DNA of 12,548 nucleotides from Rhizobacter sp. (GCA_025351675.1 JANXVK010000481.1:1-12548), one strand, 5' to 3'. Shown: positions 1 to 8,679, counted from the stretch's first letter. Made by a program: numbers and translations. Notes: generated from the letters alone by a model not told the origin.

Positions 1-1
1 C

Positions 2-163
2 GAGACCGATCGCGGCCTGCTGGTGGTGTGCGACCCGCGCATGGCGGGCATGAACTACGGCAAGCGGTTGCGAGAGGCGCTGCCGCCGATGACGATGGTG
101 GGGACCGAGGCCGAGGCGCTCGACTGGCTGGCGAGCCTGCAGGCGACGGCACTGCCGTACTAG
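2..163 (+). CDS. DinG/YoaA-family ATP-dependent DNA helicase, C-terminal end only (5' truncated by the window edge)
   Basis: The reading frame is open from base 2 and gives 53 residues before a TAG at 161-163. It begins ETDRGLLVVCDPRM, followed by a YGKRLREALPPM stretch. This matches the end of the last helicase motif region and the tail of XPD-like superfamily 2 helicases of the DinG/YoaA group, where an Arg-Gly hydrophobic strand, a Cys-Asp-Pro-Arg turn, a Tyr-Gly pair and a Leu-Pro-Pro segment occur in this order. These enzymes unwind DNA in an ATP-dependent, usually Fe-S-dependent way during repair or R-loop and replication-conflict processing. The ATPase motifs and cluster cysteines lie outside the window, so the choice between DinG and YoaA cannot be made. 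The gene converges on bamD with a 23-base gap. Family is fairly sure; paralogue is unknown. Confidence 0.75.
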   Translation, partial: ETDRGLLVVCDPRMAGMNYGKRLREALPPMTMVGTEAEALDWLASLQATALPY

Positions 164-178
164 CGCGCCAAGGCGCTA
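161..178. terminator. Possible bidirectional hairpin between convergent helicase gene and bamD
   Basis: TAGCGC (161-166) and GCGCTA (173-178) form a perfect 6-base inverted repeat with a 6-base loop. It starts on the stop codon of the helicase gene and lies 8 bases from the bamD stop. Its position between two convergent genes suits a shared terminator. There is no clear T-tract on either side, so it is at best a weak intrinsic terminator. The structure is seen directly; the role is inferred. Confidence 0.25.
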
Positions 179-186
179 CCAAGGCA

Positions 187-1014
187 TCACCAGATCTGCC
201 ACCACGCCTTCTTGGCGGAGCCCACGCCGTCGGTCTGGATCGTGGTGCCGGGGAAGTTCTTCAGCAGCACGCGGTTCGCGTCGTCGCGGAGTTGGTTCAG
301 GCCTAGCTTGTCGTAGCTTTCGGCGAGGATGTAGAGCGCTTCTTCGGCCGACGGCGAACGCTGGAACTCGACCACGACCTGCTGTGCCCGGTTCGCTGCA
401 GCGACGAAGGCGCCGCGGCGGTAGTAGTACCGCGCGACGTGCACTTCATAGGCCGCCAGCGAGTTGACGATGTAGTTCATGCGAACCCGCGCGTCGTCGG
501 CATACAGCGACTGCGGGAACTGATCGACAAGTTGCTTGAACGACTGGTACGAATCGCGCGCGGCCTGCTGGTCGCGCTCGGACAGGTCCTGGCGCGCCAG
601 ACTGCCGAGCAGGCCGAGGTTGTCGTTGAAGTTGATCAGGCCCTGGAGGTAGAACGCGTAGTCGACCGCAGCCGAGGTCGGATGCAGTTTGATGAAGCGT
701 TCGAGCGTCGACAGCGCTTGGGCCTTGTCGCCGCCCTTGTAGAGCATGTAGGCGCGCTCGATCTGGGCCTGTTGCGCCAGCGCGGTGCCTGAAGCCCGGC
801 CTTCGAGACGCTCGTACAGCTTGCCCGCGCGCTCGAAGTTGCCCAGCGACGACTCTTCCTTGGCCTCTGCATACAATCGCTCGGCGCTCCATTGCGATTC
901 GGGCTCCTTGGGCGTCGAACCGCAGCCCGCGAGCACCGCCATCAACAGTATCGCCAGCGGTAGTTGACGACCAAGACGGGCACGCGGCCGTCGCAGCACA
1001 CTCATTTGGATCAT
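187..1014 (-). CDS. bamD: Outer membrane protein assembly factor BamD (ComL), TPR lipoprotein
   Basis: BamD is the essential lipoprotein of the BAM complex. It sits on the periplasmic face of the outer membrane and helps BamA receive and insert beta-barrel proteins. The N-terminus is basic (RRPRARLGR), followed by a hydrophobic stretch and the lipobox VLAGC, with the lipidated Cys at residue 31 from this start. The mature part is a run of TPR-like helical repeats: SAERLYAEAKEESSLGNFERA, DKAQALSTLERFIKLHPTSAAVDYAFYLQGLINFNDNLG, then DLSERDQQAARDSYQSFKQLVDQFPQSLYADDARVRMNYI. NDNLG, DLSERDQ and EVHVARYYYRRGA are characteristic of beta/gamma-proteobacterial BamD. The length of 275 residues is close to the E. 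coli protein (245). The frame stays open to 1086, but that would place about 27 non-signal residues before the lipoprotein signal. ATG at 1014 or 1005 fits better; neither has a good ribosome binding site. It is divergent from rluD. Confidence 0.93.
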   Translation of the reverse strand: MIQMSVLRRPRARLGRQLPLAILLMAVLAGCGSTPKEPESQWSAERLYAEAKEESSLGNFERAGKLYERLEGRASGTALAQQAQIERAYMLYKGGDKAQALSTLERFIKLHPTSAAVDYAFYLQGLINFNDNLGLLGSLARQDLSERDQQAARDSYQSFKQLVDQFPQSLYADDARVRMNYIVNSLAAYEVHVARYYYRRGAFVAAANRAQQVVVEFQRSPSAEEALYILAESYDKLGLNQLRDDANRVLLKNFPGTTIQTDGVGSAKKAWWQIW

Positions 1015-1066
1015 GGGTCCGGGGCGATCCGCGGGGCGGCGCCATCCTGTCAGAAAACGAGTTTCG

Positions 1067-1072
1067 ATTATA
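1067..1072 (-). promoter_or_regulatory. bamD promoter -10 box (TATAAT)
   Basis: Read on the minus strand, 1072 down to 1067 spells a perfect sigma-70 -10 hexamer, TATAAT. A transcript starting about 7 bases downstream would have a leader of about 45-55 bases before either bamD start. No good -35 is seen at 16-18 bases spacing (CGGGGC at 17). The complement of the box includes the first A of the rluD start codon, so polymerase binding for bamD would cover the rluD translation start. The hexamer is seen; promoter activity is inferred. Confidence 0.5.
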
Positions 1073-2064
1073 TGGTTCAGCCCCACGCGGCCCCGGCCGC
1101 TGACCCGGTACTCGCCGACGACCCCGAGTTCGAAGCGCCCTGGACCGCGCAGCCCGAGCGCCGCGAGGCGACTGTGAGCTCAGCGCTGCACGGGCAGCGG
1201 CTCGACAAGGCCGTCGTCACAATCGCCGGCGAGTTCTCGCGCAACCACTTGCAGGGCCTGATCGAGGCGGGTCACGTCAGCGTGAACGGGGTGATCGCCG
1301 GCAGCGCCTCGCGCAAGGTCTTGGCGGGGCAGGTGATCGCGGTCGACCTGGTGCCGACTGCCGAGAGCCGTGCCTTCCGGCCCGAGGCGCTGCCGATCGC
1401 GATCGTGTTCGAGGACGAGCACCTGCTGATCGTCGACAAGGCCGCGGGTATGGTCGTGCATCCAGCCGCCGGCAACTGGTCGGGCACCTTGCTGAACGCG
1501 CTGCTGGCGCATCACCGCGCGGCGGCGAGCCTGCCGCGCGCCGGCATCGTGCACCGGCTGGACAAAGACACATCGGGTCTGATGGTCGTTGCCAAGACCT
1601 TGCCCGCGTTGACCGCGCTGTCGCGCGCGATCGCTGCGCGCGAGGTGCACCGCGAATACCTCGCGATCGCCCAAGGCGAGGTGCGGTCGGCCGAATTCAG
1701 CATCGACGCGCCGATCGGGCGCGACCCGCAGTCGCGCGTGCGCATGGCGATCGTTGGTTTGGGCAAGGCCGCGCGCACCGATGTCGTGGCCGTCGCGCGC
1801 GCCGACGGCTTCAGTGCGTTGCGCTGCAAGCTGCACACCGGTCGCACGCACCAGATCCGCGTGCATTTGGCGTCGCGCGGGCACCCACTGGTGGCCGATG
1901 CGGTCTACGGCGGGCGCGCCGCGCTTGGCATGACGCGCCAAGCGCTGCACGCGACCCGGCTCGGTTTTGCGCACCCGCTGACGGGCGTGGCGATGGCGTT
2001 CGACGCCGCAGCGCCGGCCGATCTGGCGTCAGCCTGGCGCAACGTCGTGGACGGGTCGGCCTGA
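1072..2064 (+). CDS. rluD: 23S rRNA pseudouridine synthase RluD (RluA family)
   Basis: RluD converts uridines 1911, 1915 and 1917 (E. coli numbering) of helix 69 of 23S rRNA to pseudouridine. The 330-residue product has an S4 RNA-binding domain at about 39-95 (GQRLDKAVVTIAGEFSRNHL, then VNG) and an RluA-type catalytic domain with HRLDKDTSGL at 161-170, where Asp164 is the expected catalytic residue. A distal RTHQIRVH motif is also present. Length agrees with E. coli RluD (326). The frame is open back to 964, inside bamD on the opposite strand. ATG at 1072 is chosen because it is the first start outside bamD; it has no clear ribosome binding site. GTG at 1174 would give a shorter protein starting at the S4 domain and cannot be excluded. 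The Pro/Ala-rich first 35 residues are not typical of the family core. bamD-rluD divergence is common in proteobacteria; the usual downstream neighbour pgeF is absent. Confidence 0.93.
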   Translation: MVQPHAAPAADPVLADDPEFEAPWTAQPERREATVSSALHGQRLDKAVVTIAGEFSRNHLQGLIEAGHVSVNGVIAGSASRKVLAGQVIAVDLVPTAESRAFRPEALPIAIVFEDEHLLIVDKAAGMVVHPAAGNWSGTLLNALLAHHRAAASLPRAGIVHRLDKDTSGLMVVAKTLPALTALSRAIAAREVHREYLAIAQGEVRSAEFSIDAPIGRDPQSRVRMAIVGLGKAARTDVVAVARADGFSALRCKLHTGRTHQIRVHLASRGHPLVADAVYGGRAALGMTRQALHATRLGFAHPLTGVAMAFDAAAPADLASAWRNVVDGSA

Positions 2065-2093
2065 TCGAAACCACGGCGCATGGCGCAGATGGG

Positions 2094-2099
2094 TACAAT
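2094..2099 (+). promoter_or_regulatory. Candidate -10 box (TACAAT) for scpB-rluB
   Basis: TACAAT lies 30 bases after the rluD stop and matches the extended consensus at five of six positions. It is the same hexamer found upstream of ndk. No clear -35 is visible 16-18 bases upstream. If it is used, the scpB mRNA would carry a leader of about 300 bases containing all the hairpins of the spacer. Confidence 0.35.
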
Positions 2100-2134
2100 A
2101 GCTCCAATCCTTCCCGACGCCGGCGCCTCGCGGC

Positions 2135-2150
2135 GGCACCTCACGGTGCC
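2135..2150 (+). repeat. Short perfect hairpin in the scpB leader/spacer
   Basis: GGCACC, loop TCAC, GGTGCC: a perfect 6-base stem with a 4-base loop, 36 bases downstream of the TACAAT box. The arms recur in a related hairpin at 2210-2222 (GCACC/GGTGC). There is no T-tract, so it is not a typical intrinsic terminator. It may be part of an RNA fold or the end of an intergenic repeat. Confidence 0.4.
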
Positions 2151-2409
2151 CCCGGTTCAGTGACGCAAGACCAGCGACCAGCGACGAAGCCCGTCGGAAA
2201 GTGAGTGGCGCACCGAAGGTGCCCCGACCCGGAGCGACGCGAGAAGCGGCGCCCACTTGCCAACCGCTTTCGCCGCGACAAGCGACGCCCACGCTCATTG
2301 AGCATCGGCATCCACAGCGACCGACAAGCGGCCAAAGCACCGAAGCACTGAACGTGGAAGTCAGTCTGTGACCAACCGGCCGAACCGGCCGAGGATGTGA
2401 ACGAAGCCC

Positions 2410-3177
2410 ATGAATAGCCAGGATGCGAAGCGCGTCCTCGAGACCGCCCTGATCTGCGCGAGCCAGCCGCTGCCCTTGCGCGACATGCGTGTTCTGTTCG
2501 CCGACGAGATTGGCCCCGACACCTTGCGCTCGCTGCTCGACGAGCTGACGCGCGAGTGGGATGGCCGCGGCGTCGAACTGGTCGCGTTGGCCACCGGCTG
2601 GCGCTTGCAAAGCCGGCCCGAGATGCGCGAGTACCTCGACCGGCTCAACCCGGAAAAGCCACCGAAGTATTCGCGCGCCGTGATGGAGACGCTGGCGATC
2701 ATCGCGTACCGGCAGCCGGTGACGCGCGGCGACATCGAAGACATCCGCGGCGTCACGGTGGCCAGCCAGATCATCAAGCAGCTCGAAGACCGCGGCTGGG
2801 TCGACGCGATCGGCTACCGCGAGTCACCCGGGCGCCCGGCGCTGCTCGCGACGACGAAGCAGTTTCTTGATGATTTGGGCCTTGCCAGCCTGGAGCAGCT
2901 GCCGCTGCTGGCGGGCGCGATGCCCGATGCCGGGCAACTTGCCGGCGCGATGCCGGATCAGGCCTCGCTGCTCGATGCACCAGCCGCCGAGCCCGAGCCC
3001 GTGGTCGAAGGCGACGCGGACGCCGCAGCCGACACTGTTGCCGCGACAGCGCTCACCGTCCCCGAGGCGCCCGCCGAGGCCAGCGCCGCGCCGAACCCCC
3101 CGATTTCTCCCGAACTCCCCGACGAGCCTGCGGCGGATGCCGCTCCCATGGAACCCACGAATGAACGTCAATCCTGA
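2410..3177 (+). CDS. scpB: Segregation and condensation protein B (ScpB) with Ala/Pro-rich C-terminal tail
   Basis: ScpB is the winged-helix partner of ScpA. Together they bridge SMC heads in the bacterial condensin that compacts and segregates chromosomes. The conserved part spans residues 1-165: [24 protein letters not shown], a first winged helix to about 80, then [35 protein letters not shown] and [38 protein letters not shown], which are diagnostic for ScpB. The protein is 255 residues against about 200 in Bacillus. The extra part is a tail rich in Ala, Pro and Glu, preceded by a doubled LAGAMPD motif (167-173, 177-183). The tail is probably disordered. The ATG at 2410 matches the usual N-terminus; the purine run GAGGA at 2391-2395 is 14 bases away, far for a ribosome site. 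scpA is not in the window. The end overlaps rluB by 17 bases. Confidence 0.93.
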   Translation: MNSQDAKRVLETALICASQPLPLRDMRVLFADEIGPDTLRSLLDELTREWDGRGVELVALATGWRLQSRPEMREYLDRLNPEKPPKYSRAVMETLAIIAYRQPVTRGDIEDIRGVTVASQIIKQLEDRGWVDAIGYRESPGRPALLATTKQFLDDLGLASLEQLPLLAGAMPDAGQLAGAMPDQASLLDAPAAEPEPVVEGDADAAADTVAATALTVPEAPAEASAAPNPPISPELPDEPAADAAPMEPTNERQS

Positions 3178-5242
3178 AACTTCGCTGCCGCCCGAGGCTG
3201 ATACCGCCAACCCCGACAGCGCCGAGGCGCCGGCGAAGCCGGTGCGCAAGCGCCGCGCGACGAAGGCGAGCGAAGAGGCTGTCGCAGTGACCGCATCGAC
3301 GGTGGAAGCCCCTGTGGCTGACGAATCCGGGTCCGAACCGGCACCCAAGCCCAAGCGCCGCCGCGCCGCTGCCAGCGCCGCGCCGGTCGAAGAGGCTGTT
3401 GCGGCCACCCCGGCCAAAGCAGCGGTGGGGTCGACGCCAGCGCCCGCGGCGCAGGCGGTTGCCGAAGCCGCTCCGTCAGCCGATGCGGCAGCGACCGAAG
3501 GCGGTGTTGATGTCGAGGGTGACGTCAACGCCGAAGCCAACACCGAAGCCAACCCCGAGGCCGGCGACGGCCCGCGCAGCCGGCGCCGCGGTCGCCGCGA
3601 CCGCAAGCGTGGTGAACGTGGCGATCCGCCGAATGCCGAGGCCGGCGAAGCGGGCGGCGAAGGCGCTGCCGTGGCCGGCGCGCCGCCGCCGGTCGAGACC
3701 GGCGAGCTGTTCGCGCAGGTGCTGTCGGGCGAGTTCGACGTCAACGGTGAGCCCGAGCCCGAAGTTGAAGCTGAAGTTGCCGAAGACGACCCCGCCGCGC
3801 CAAAGCGCGTGCTGCTGCCCGACGCCGATGCGCCGAAGCTGCACAAGGTGCTCGCGCAGTCGGGCATCGGCTCGCGCCGCGACATGGAAGACCTGATCGC
3901 CGACGGCCATGTGCAGGTCAACGGCGAGCCGGCGCATGTCGGCCAGCGCGTCTCGTTCGGCGACCGCGTGCAAATCAAGGGCAAGCCGGTGAAGCTGCGC
4001 ATCGTGCCGCCGCCGCCGCGCATCATCGCGTACCACAAGCCGGTCGGCGAGATCGTCACGCACGACGACCCGCAGAACCGCCCGACCGTGTTCCGCCGCC
4101 TGCCGCGCCTGCAACAGGGCAAGTGGCAATCGGTCGGCCGGCTCGACATCAACACCGAAGGCCTGCTGCTGTTCACGAACTCGGGCGAGCTCGCGAACCA
4201 GCTGATGCACCCGCGCTTTGGCGTCGAGCGCGAGTACGCGGTGCGCCTGCTGGGCACGCTGACCGAAGAGCACAAGGCGATGCTGCTGGAAGGTGTCGAT
4301 GTCGAAGGCCAGAAGGCGAGCTTCAAGTCGATCGTCGATGGCGGCGGCGACGGCGCGAACCACTGGTACCGCGTCGTCATCACCGAAGGTCGCAATCGCG
4401 AAGTGCGCAAGCTGTTCGACACCTGCGGGCTGACGGTGAGCCGCCTGATCCGCATCCGCTACGGCTCCGTGGTGCTGCCGTTCGGGCTGAAGCGCGGTGT
4501 GTGGATCGACCTCGAAGAGGGTGACGTGCGCATGATCCGGCGCCTGGCGAGCGGCGAGGGTGCGCCGCGCGGTGAACGTCACAACGACAACAACAACCAG
4601 CGCCCGGGCGGCCCCGGTGGCCGCAACAATGAGCCGCGCCAAAGTGGCCAGCAGCCGCAGCAGCAGCGCAATGATCGGCAGGGCGGCCGGCAGAGTGGTC
4701 GACCGAACGACAGCCAGCGCGGCGCGCGCCGCGATGGTCCGCCGCAGCAGGCGCCGCAGAACTTCGCCAACGAAGGCGTCGTCGACCGCGCCACCGACCG
4801 GCGTGACGACGATGAGGACATCGATTTCGACCCCGCATCGATCCCGAACCCGCTTGAGCAGACCTTCGACAAGCGCTTCGTCTCGAACCCGCGCAGCCCC
4901 GTGGGCGGGCGCGGCTTCCGCAACGGCGGCGGCGGTGGATTCGGTGCCGGCGGCAGCGGCCCGGCGCCGGGCCCGAAACGTGGCAGTGGTGGCGGGCAGG
5001 GCGGTGGGCCGAAGCAGCCTGATCCGCTGCAGACCTCGCTCGGCGTCTTCGGCGCCGATGCCTTCCATCGCAAGAACCGCGGTGGCGGCGGTGGGGGTGG
5101 CGGTGGCCAAGGTGGCGGTGGCCAAGGCGGCGGTGGCCGCGGCGGCAATCGCGGCGGTGGTGGTGGCGGTGGGAACAGCGGCGGCGGAGGCTTCGGTGGC
5201 GGTGGCGGTGGCGGTGGCGGCGGTCGCCGCGGCGGGCGCTGA
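3161..5242 (+). CDS. rluB: 23S rRNA pseudouridine synthase RluB (RsuA family) with long low-complexity head and glycine-rich tail
   Basis: RluB makes pseudouridine at position 2605 (E. coli) of 23S rRNA. Of 693 residues only about 225-460 are the conserved enzyme: an S4 domain starting [22 protein letters not shown], then [13 protein letters not shown] and the catalytic motif [20 protein letters not shown] with Asp329 as the expected nucleophile, and [27 protein letters not shown]. Residues 1-224 are Ala/Pro/Glu-rich with basic patches ([14 protein letters not shown]). Residues 462-693 are Asn/Gln/Arg/Gly-rich with two ordered-looking islands ([19 protein letters not shown] and [19 protein letters not shown]), ending in almost pure glycine. 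E. coli RluB is about 290 residues. The frame is open back to 2867 inside scpB, but ATG 3161, behind a TGGAA purine run, gives a sensible start overlapping the scpB stop by 17 bases. Related RluF/RluE are less likely given length and tail. Confidence 0.92.
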   Translation: MNVNPETSLPPEADTANPDSAEAPAKPVRKRRATKASEEAVAVTASTVEAPVADESGSEPAPKPKRRRAAASAAPVEEAVAATPAKAAVGSTPAPAAQAVAEAAPSADAAATEGGVDVEGDVNAEANTEANPEAGDGPRSRRRGRRDRKRGERGDPPNAEAGEAGGEGAAVAGAPPPVETGELFAQVLSGEFDVNGEPEPEVEAEVAEDDPAAPKRVLLPDADAPKLHKVLAQSGIGSRRDMEDLIADGHVQVNGEPAHVGQRVSFGDRVQIKGKPVKLRIVPPPPRIIAYHKPVGEIVTHDDPQNRPTVFRRLPRLQQGKWQSVGRLDINTEGLLLFTNSGELANQLMHPRFGVEREYAVRLLGTLTEEHKAMLLEGVDVEGQKASFKSIVDGGGDGANHWYRVVITEGRNREVRKLFDTCGLTVSRLIRIRYGSVVLPFGLKRGVWIDLEEGDVRMIRRLASGEGAPRGERHNDNNNQRPGGPGGRNNEPRQSGQQPQQQRNDRQGGRQSGRPNDSQRGARRDGPPQQAPQNFANEGVVDRATDRRDDDEDIDFDPASIPNPLEQTFDKRFVSNPRSPVGGRGFRNGGGGGFGAGGSGPAPGPKRGSGGGQGGGPKQPDPLQTSLGVFGADAFHRKNRGGGGGGGGGQGGGGQGGGGRGGNRGGGGGGGNSGGGGFGGGGGGGGGGRRGGR
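5081..5232 (+). repeat. Glycine-codon repeat tract in the 3' end of rluB, including three tandem 15-base units
   Basis: The tract consists of GGN codons broken by Gln, Arg and Asn. Bases 5096-5110 and 5111-5125 are identical copies of GGTGGCGGTGGCCAA, and 5126-5140 is a diverged third copy; they encode [10 protein letters not shown] and GGGGR. Further on there are runs of alternating GGT and GGC. Such units are prone to slippage, so tail length may vary between strains. The plus strand is very G-rich with many GG runs and one GGGGG at 5093-5097, so the RNA could form two-tier quadruplexes; that part is inference. Confidence 0.75.
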
Positions 5243-5250
5243 CCGACGCG

Positions 5251-5263
5251 GCGCAGGGTGCGC
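5251..5263 (+). terminator. Weak hairpin after rluB
   Basis: GCGCA, loop GGG, TGCGC, followed by TTGG, starts nine bases after the rluB stop and lies before the ndk promoter region. The stem is short and the T-run is only two bases, so termination here would be weak at best. Confidence 0.2.
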
Positions 5264-5292
5264 TTGGTCATCGCTCGGCAATGCTCGCAAGC

Positions 5293-5298
5293 TACAAT
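5293..5298 (+). promoter_or_regulatory. Candidate ndk promoter -10 box (TACAAT)
   Basis: TACAAT ends 40 bases before the ndk start and lies in the 96-base gap after rluB. Sequence around it turns AT-richer than its surroundings. A consensus -35 at 17 bases is not present; TTGGTC at 5264-5269 is too far (23 bases). The box suggests ndk starts its own transcript, with a leader of about 35 bases. Confidence 0.45.
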
Positions 5299-5325
5299 CC
5301 AAGGCTTTGCCAAGTACTTGATTTC

Positions 5326-5330
5326 AGGAG
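5326..5330 (+). promoter_or_regulatory. Strong ribosome binding site of ndk (AGGAG)
   Basis: AGGAG stands 8 bases before the ATG at 5339, followed by a run of A. It is the best ribosome site in the window and settles the start at 5339 over the upstream in-frame ATG at 5258. Confidence 0.8.
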
Positions 5331-5338
5331 AAAAAAAC

Positions 5339-5764
5339 ATGGCCATCGAACGCACTCTGTCGATCATCAAACCCGACGCCGTCGCGAAGAACGTGATCGG
5401 TCAGATCTACGCCCGCTTCGAAGGCGCCGGCCTCAAGGTCATCGCCGCGAAGATGGTGCACCTGTCGCGTGGTGAAGCCGAACAGTTCTATGCCGTGCAC
5501 AAGGCGCGCCCGTTCTTCAAGGACCTGGTCGACTTCATGATCTCGGGTCCGGTGATGATCCAGGCGCTCGAAGGCGAAGGCGCGATCTTGAAGAACCGCG
5601 ACCTGATGGGCGCGACCGATCCGAAGAAGGCCGAGAAGGGCACGATCCGCGCCGACTTCGCCGACAGCATCGACGCGAACGCGGTGCACGGCTCCGACGC
5701 TGCCGAAACGGCTGCCGTCGAAATCGCCTTCTTCTTCGCCGGCCTGAACGTTTACAGCCGCTGA
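5339..5764 (+). CDS. ndk: Nucleoside diphosphate kinase
   Basis: Ndk transfers the gamma phosphate of ATP to other nucleoside diphosphates through a phospho-histidine, balancing NTP and dNTP pools in the cytoplasm. The 141-residue product has the usual family length. Lys11 in SIIKPDAV and the active-site His117 in [16 protein letters not shown] are in place, with [16 protein letters not shown] and GTIRADFA as further conserved blocks. Long stretches such as [24 protein letters not shown] are of the Burkholderiales type, the best taxonomic hint in the window. The start at 5339 follows an AGGAG site. The gene has its own candidate promoter after rluB and is followed after 34 bases by rlmN, with which it may be cotranscribed. 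Confidence 0.98.
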   Translation: MAIERTLSIIKPDAVAKNVIGQIYARFEGAGLKVIAAKMVHLSRGEAEQFYAVHKARPFFKDLVDFMISGPVMIQALEGEGAILKNRDLMGATDPKKAEKGTIRADFADSIDANAVHGSDAAETAAVEIAFFFAGLNVYSR

Positions 5765-5798
5765 AGACGCGAGGCGCCTCCACCGTGAGGCTCGCACC

Positions 5799-6979
<1,181 letters not shown>

Positions 6980-6983
<4 letters not shown>

Positions 6984-7816
6984 CGATGCTGCCGATGCCG
7001 GGCAGTCCGCGGTGCCGGCAGGGGTTCAACGCCATGGCGTTGATCCTCGTCGCGGTACTCGCGGGCTGCACGACGAAGACCACCGTGACCGAGTCGGTCG
7101 GCGACGGCAAGGATCTGGTCACCGCCTCGGATGAGTCCGACGCCAGCCGGCGCGCGCGGATTCGCATGGAGCTCGCTTCCGCCTATTTCGGACGCGGCCA
7201 GATGACGACCGCGCTCGATCAGGTCAAGCTCGCGCTGCAGGCCGATCCGACCATGAGCGATGCCTACAACCTGCGCGGCCTGATCTACGCGAACCTCGGC
7301 GACGACAAGCTTGCCGAAGACAGCTTCAGGCGCGCCCTGCAACTGAATCCGCGCGATGCCGACACGATGCAGAACTTCGGCTACTACCTGTGCCAGAAGA
7401 AGCGCTACCCCGAGGCGAGCGCGCTGTTCGACCAGGCGCTCGCGGTGCCGCAGTACCGCGACCAATCGCGCACGCTGCTGACCAAGGGGGTGTGCGAAGC
7501 CTTCGCCGGACAGCTGGCCGAGTCGGAAGCGACGCTGCTGCAGGCGTACCGGCTCGATCCGGTGAACCCGTCGACTTCCGTCAACCTTGCCGAAGTGCTG
7601 TACCGGCGCGGCGACTACGAGCGCGCGCGTTTCTACATTCGCCGCGTCAACTCGAAACCGGAGCTGACCGGCTCGCAAACGCTGTGGCTGGCCGCGCGCA
7701 TCGAGCAGCGTCTGGGCAACCGCTCGGGCGCCCAGGAACTGGGCGATCAACTGCGCCGGCGCTTCCCCGATTCGCGCGAAGCCGGATCGTTCGAGCGAGG
7801 CAACTTCGATGAGTGA
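6980..7816 (+). CDS. pilF: Type IV pilus biogenesis/stability lipoprotein PilF (PilW), TPR protein
   Basis: PilF/PilW is an outer-membrane lipoprotein that helps the secretin PilQ assemble (pilotin role in Pseudomonas) and stabilises type IV pili. The 278-residue product has a short basic N-terminus, a hydrophobic segment and the lipobox VLAGC with Cys30. TPR units follow from about 60: [63 protein letters not shown] and [26 protein letters not shown], the last of which is typical of the PilF family. The ATG at 6980 shares ATGA with the rlmN stop and has AGGAG eight bases upstream. This arrangement between rlmN and rodZ is conserved in many proteobacteria. No other pilus gene is in the window, so a functional pilus is not shown. 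Confidence 0.9.
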
Positions 7817-8669
7817 CGTGCCCGCATCCGGCGCGATGGCGCCGGCGACGCCGACCACCGCTGGCGGTCTGCTGCGCCAGGCGCGCCAGGCGCAAGGCTT
7901 GCACATCGCCGCGCTCGCCGCCGCGATCAAGGTCGTGCCGCGCAAGCTCGAGTTGCTCGAGTCCGACCAGTTCGATCAACTGCCCGACGCGACCTTCACA
8001 CGCGCGCTGGCGCACACCGTCTGCCGCACGCTGAAGATCGACGCCGCGCCGATCCTCGCGTTGTTGCCACCGCCGAGGGGGCATCGGCTCGAGCAGGTCG
8101 CCGAAGGTCTGAACACACCGTTCCTGGACCGCCCCGGGCGCCTTGTGCCGAAGGACTTTGCCAGTGTCTCCAGCCCGGTACTGTGGATTGCCGGACTGAT
8201 CGTCGTGATGACGGCCGCGGTCTACGCGATGCCGGCGGCGTGGCTGGACTTCTCGAACGCAGCCGTCACGCGGCCGCGCGCGGCCGATGCGGTGGCACCG
8301 AGCGTCGCGCAGCCGTTGGTTTCAACGCCCGCGGCCGCCGCGTCGGCGTTGCCCGAGCCGATCGCTGCGACCGCTGCGGCCGCATCCGTGCCGGTCGCGG
8401 TGACCGCGCCCGATGCGGTCACTGCCGACGCGGCCTCCGGGGTGCTGCAGTTCCGCGCTACCGCGCAATCGTGGGTCGAGGTGACCGACGCGCGCGGCCA
8501 ATCGCTGATCTCGCGTGTGCTGGAGCCCGGCGAGAACGTCGGGCTCGATGGCGTACCGCCGCTGAAGGTCAGGATCGGCAACGTCAGCGGCACCCAAGTC
8601 ACCTTCAAGGGCCAGCCGGTCGAACTCGCCAAGTCGCGTGACAACCTGGCCAAGCTCGAACTCAAGTAG
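7809..8669 (+). CDS. rodZ: RodZ-like cytoskeletal membrane protein (HTH domain, one TM, C-terminal DUF4115)
   Basis: RodZ links MreB filaments to the elongation machinery and maintains rod shape. The 286-residue protein has the three-part RodZ layout. A Cro/CI-like helix-turn-helix lies at about 17-77 ([28 protein letters not shown]-type [30 protein letters not shown]). A single membrane helix lies at about 123-145, followed by an Ala/Pro/Val-rich linker at 150-210. A DUF4115 beta domain follows at 211-286 ([28 protein letters not shown]). The ATG overlaps the pilF stop by 8 bases with a GCGAGG run 8 bases upstream, indicating translational coupling. Length is a little less than E. coli RodZ (337), mostly in the linker. 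Confidence 0.9.
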   Translation: MSDVPASGAMAPATPTTAGGLLRQARQAQGLHIAALAAAIKVVPRKLELLESDQFDQLPDATFTRALAHTVCRTLKIDAAPILALLPPPRGHRLEQVAEGLNTPFLDRPGRLVPKDFASVSSPVLWIAGLIVVMTAAVYAMPAAWLDFSNAAVTRPRAADAVAPSVAQPLVSTPAAAASALPEPIAATAAAASVPVAVTAPDAVTADAASGVLQFRATAQSWVEVTDARGQSLISRVLEPGENVGLDGVPPLKVRIGNVSGTQVTFKGQPVELAKSRDNLAKLELK

Positions 8670-8679
8670 CGCACGAACC

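Larger units (their letters stand above)
2065..2409. other. 345-base spacer before scpB: small hairpins, TACAAT box, no convincing gene; possible dispersed intergenic repeat
   Basis: No open frame here looks like a real protein. The plus-strand frame open from 2102 to 2370 has no plausible start or ribosome site. The minus-strand frame at 2141-2335 is Arg/Ser-rich and resembles nothing I know. Structures seen: GGCACC-TCAC-GGTGCC at 2135-2150; GCACC-GAA-GGTGC at 2210-2222, itself flanked by AGTGGCGC and an imperfect partner GCGCCCACT; and CGGCCG-AAC-CGGCCG at about 2377-2391. The stretch is rich in repeated short units such as GCGAC and ACAAGCG. This could be a long structured leader for scpB, a family of intergenic repeats, or the decayed remains of a gene. 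I cannot choose between these from one copy. Confidence 0.5.

Noticed and set aside
2141..2335. Minus-strand 64-codon open frame and plus-strand open frame 2102-2370 in the scpB spacer
   Set aside because: Neither has a credible ribosome site or recognisable product; composition is Arg/Ser- or Pro/Ala/Thr-rich. More likely non-coding.
2395..2400. ATG immediately followed by TGA 15 bases before the scpB start, behind GAGGA
   Set aside because: A start-stop pair can act in regulation, but a single six-base match in GC-rich DNA is easily chance, and there is no comparative evidence here.
2867..3160. Upstream in-frame extension of rluB inside scpB (98 extra codons)
   Set aside because: It lies wholly within the conserved end and tail of scpB in another frame, and the residues look like out-of-frame translation. 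ATG 3161 gives a normal overlapping start.
3476..5302. 608-codon open frame antisense to rluB (and a 543-codon one at 2824-4455, and a proline-rich 263-codon one at 4579-5370)
   Set aside because: They mirror the GC-rich, repetitive rluB and scpB coding strand; their products are Ala/Arg-, Ser- or Pro-rich with no recognisable domain, and the plus-strand frames hold clear RluB and ScpB motifs.
5771..5780. Palindrome GAGGCGCCTC between ndk and rlmN, considered as an operator or terminator
   Set aside because: Ten bases with no loop and no T-tract; such short palindromes are expected by chance at this GC content.
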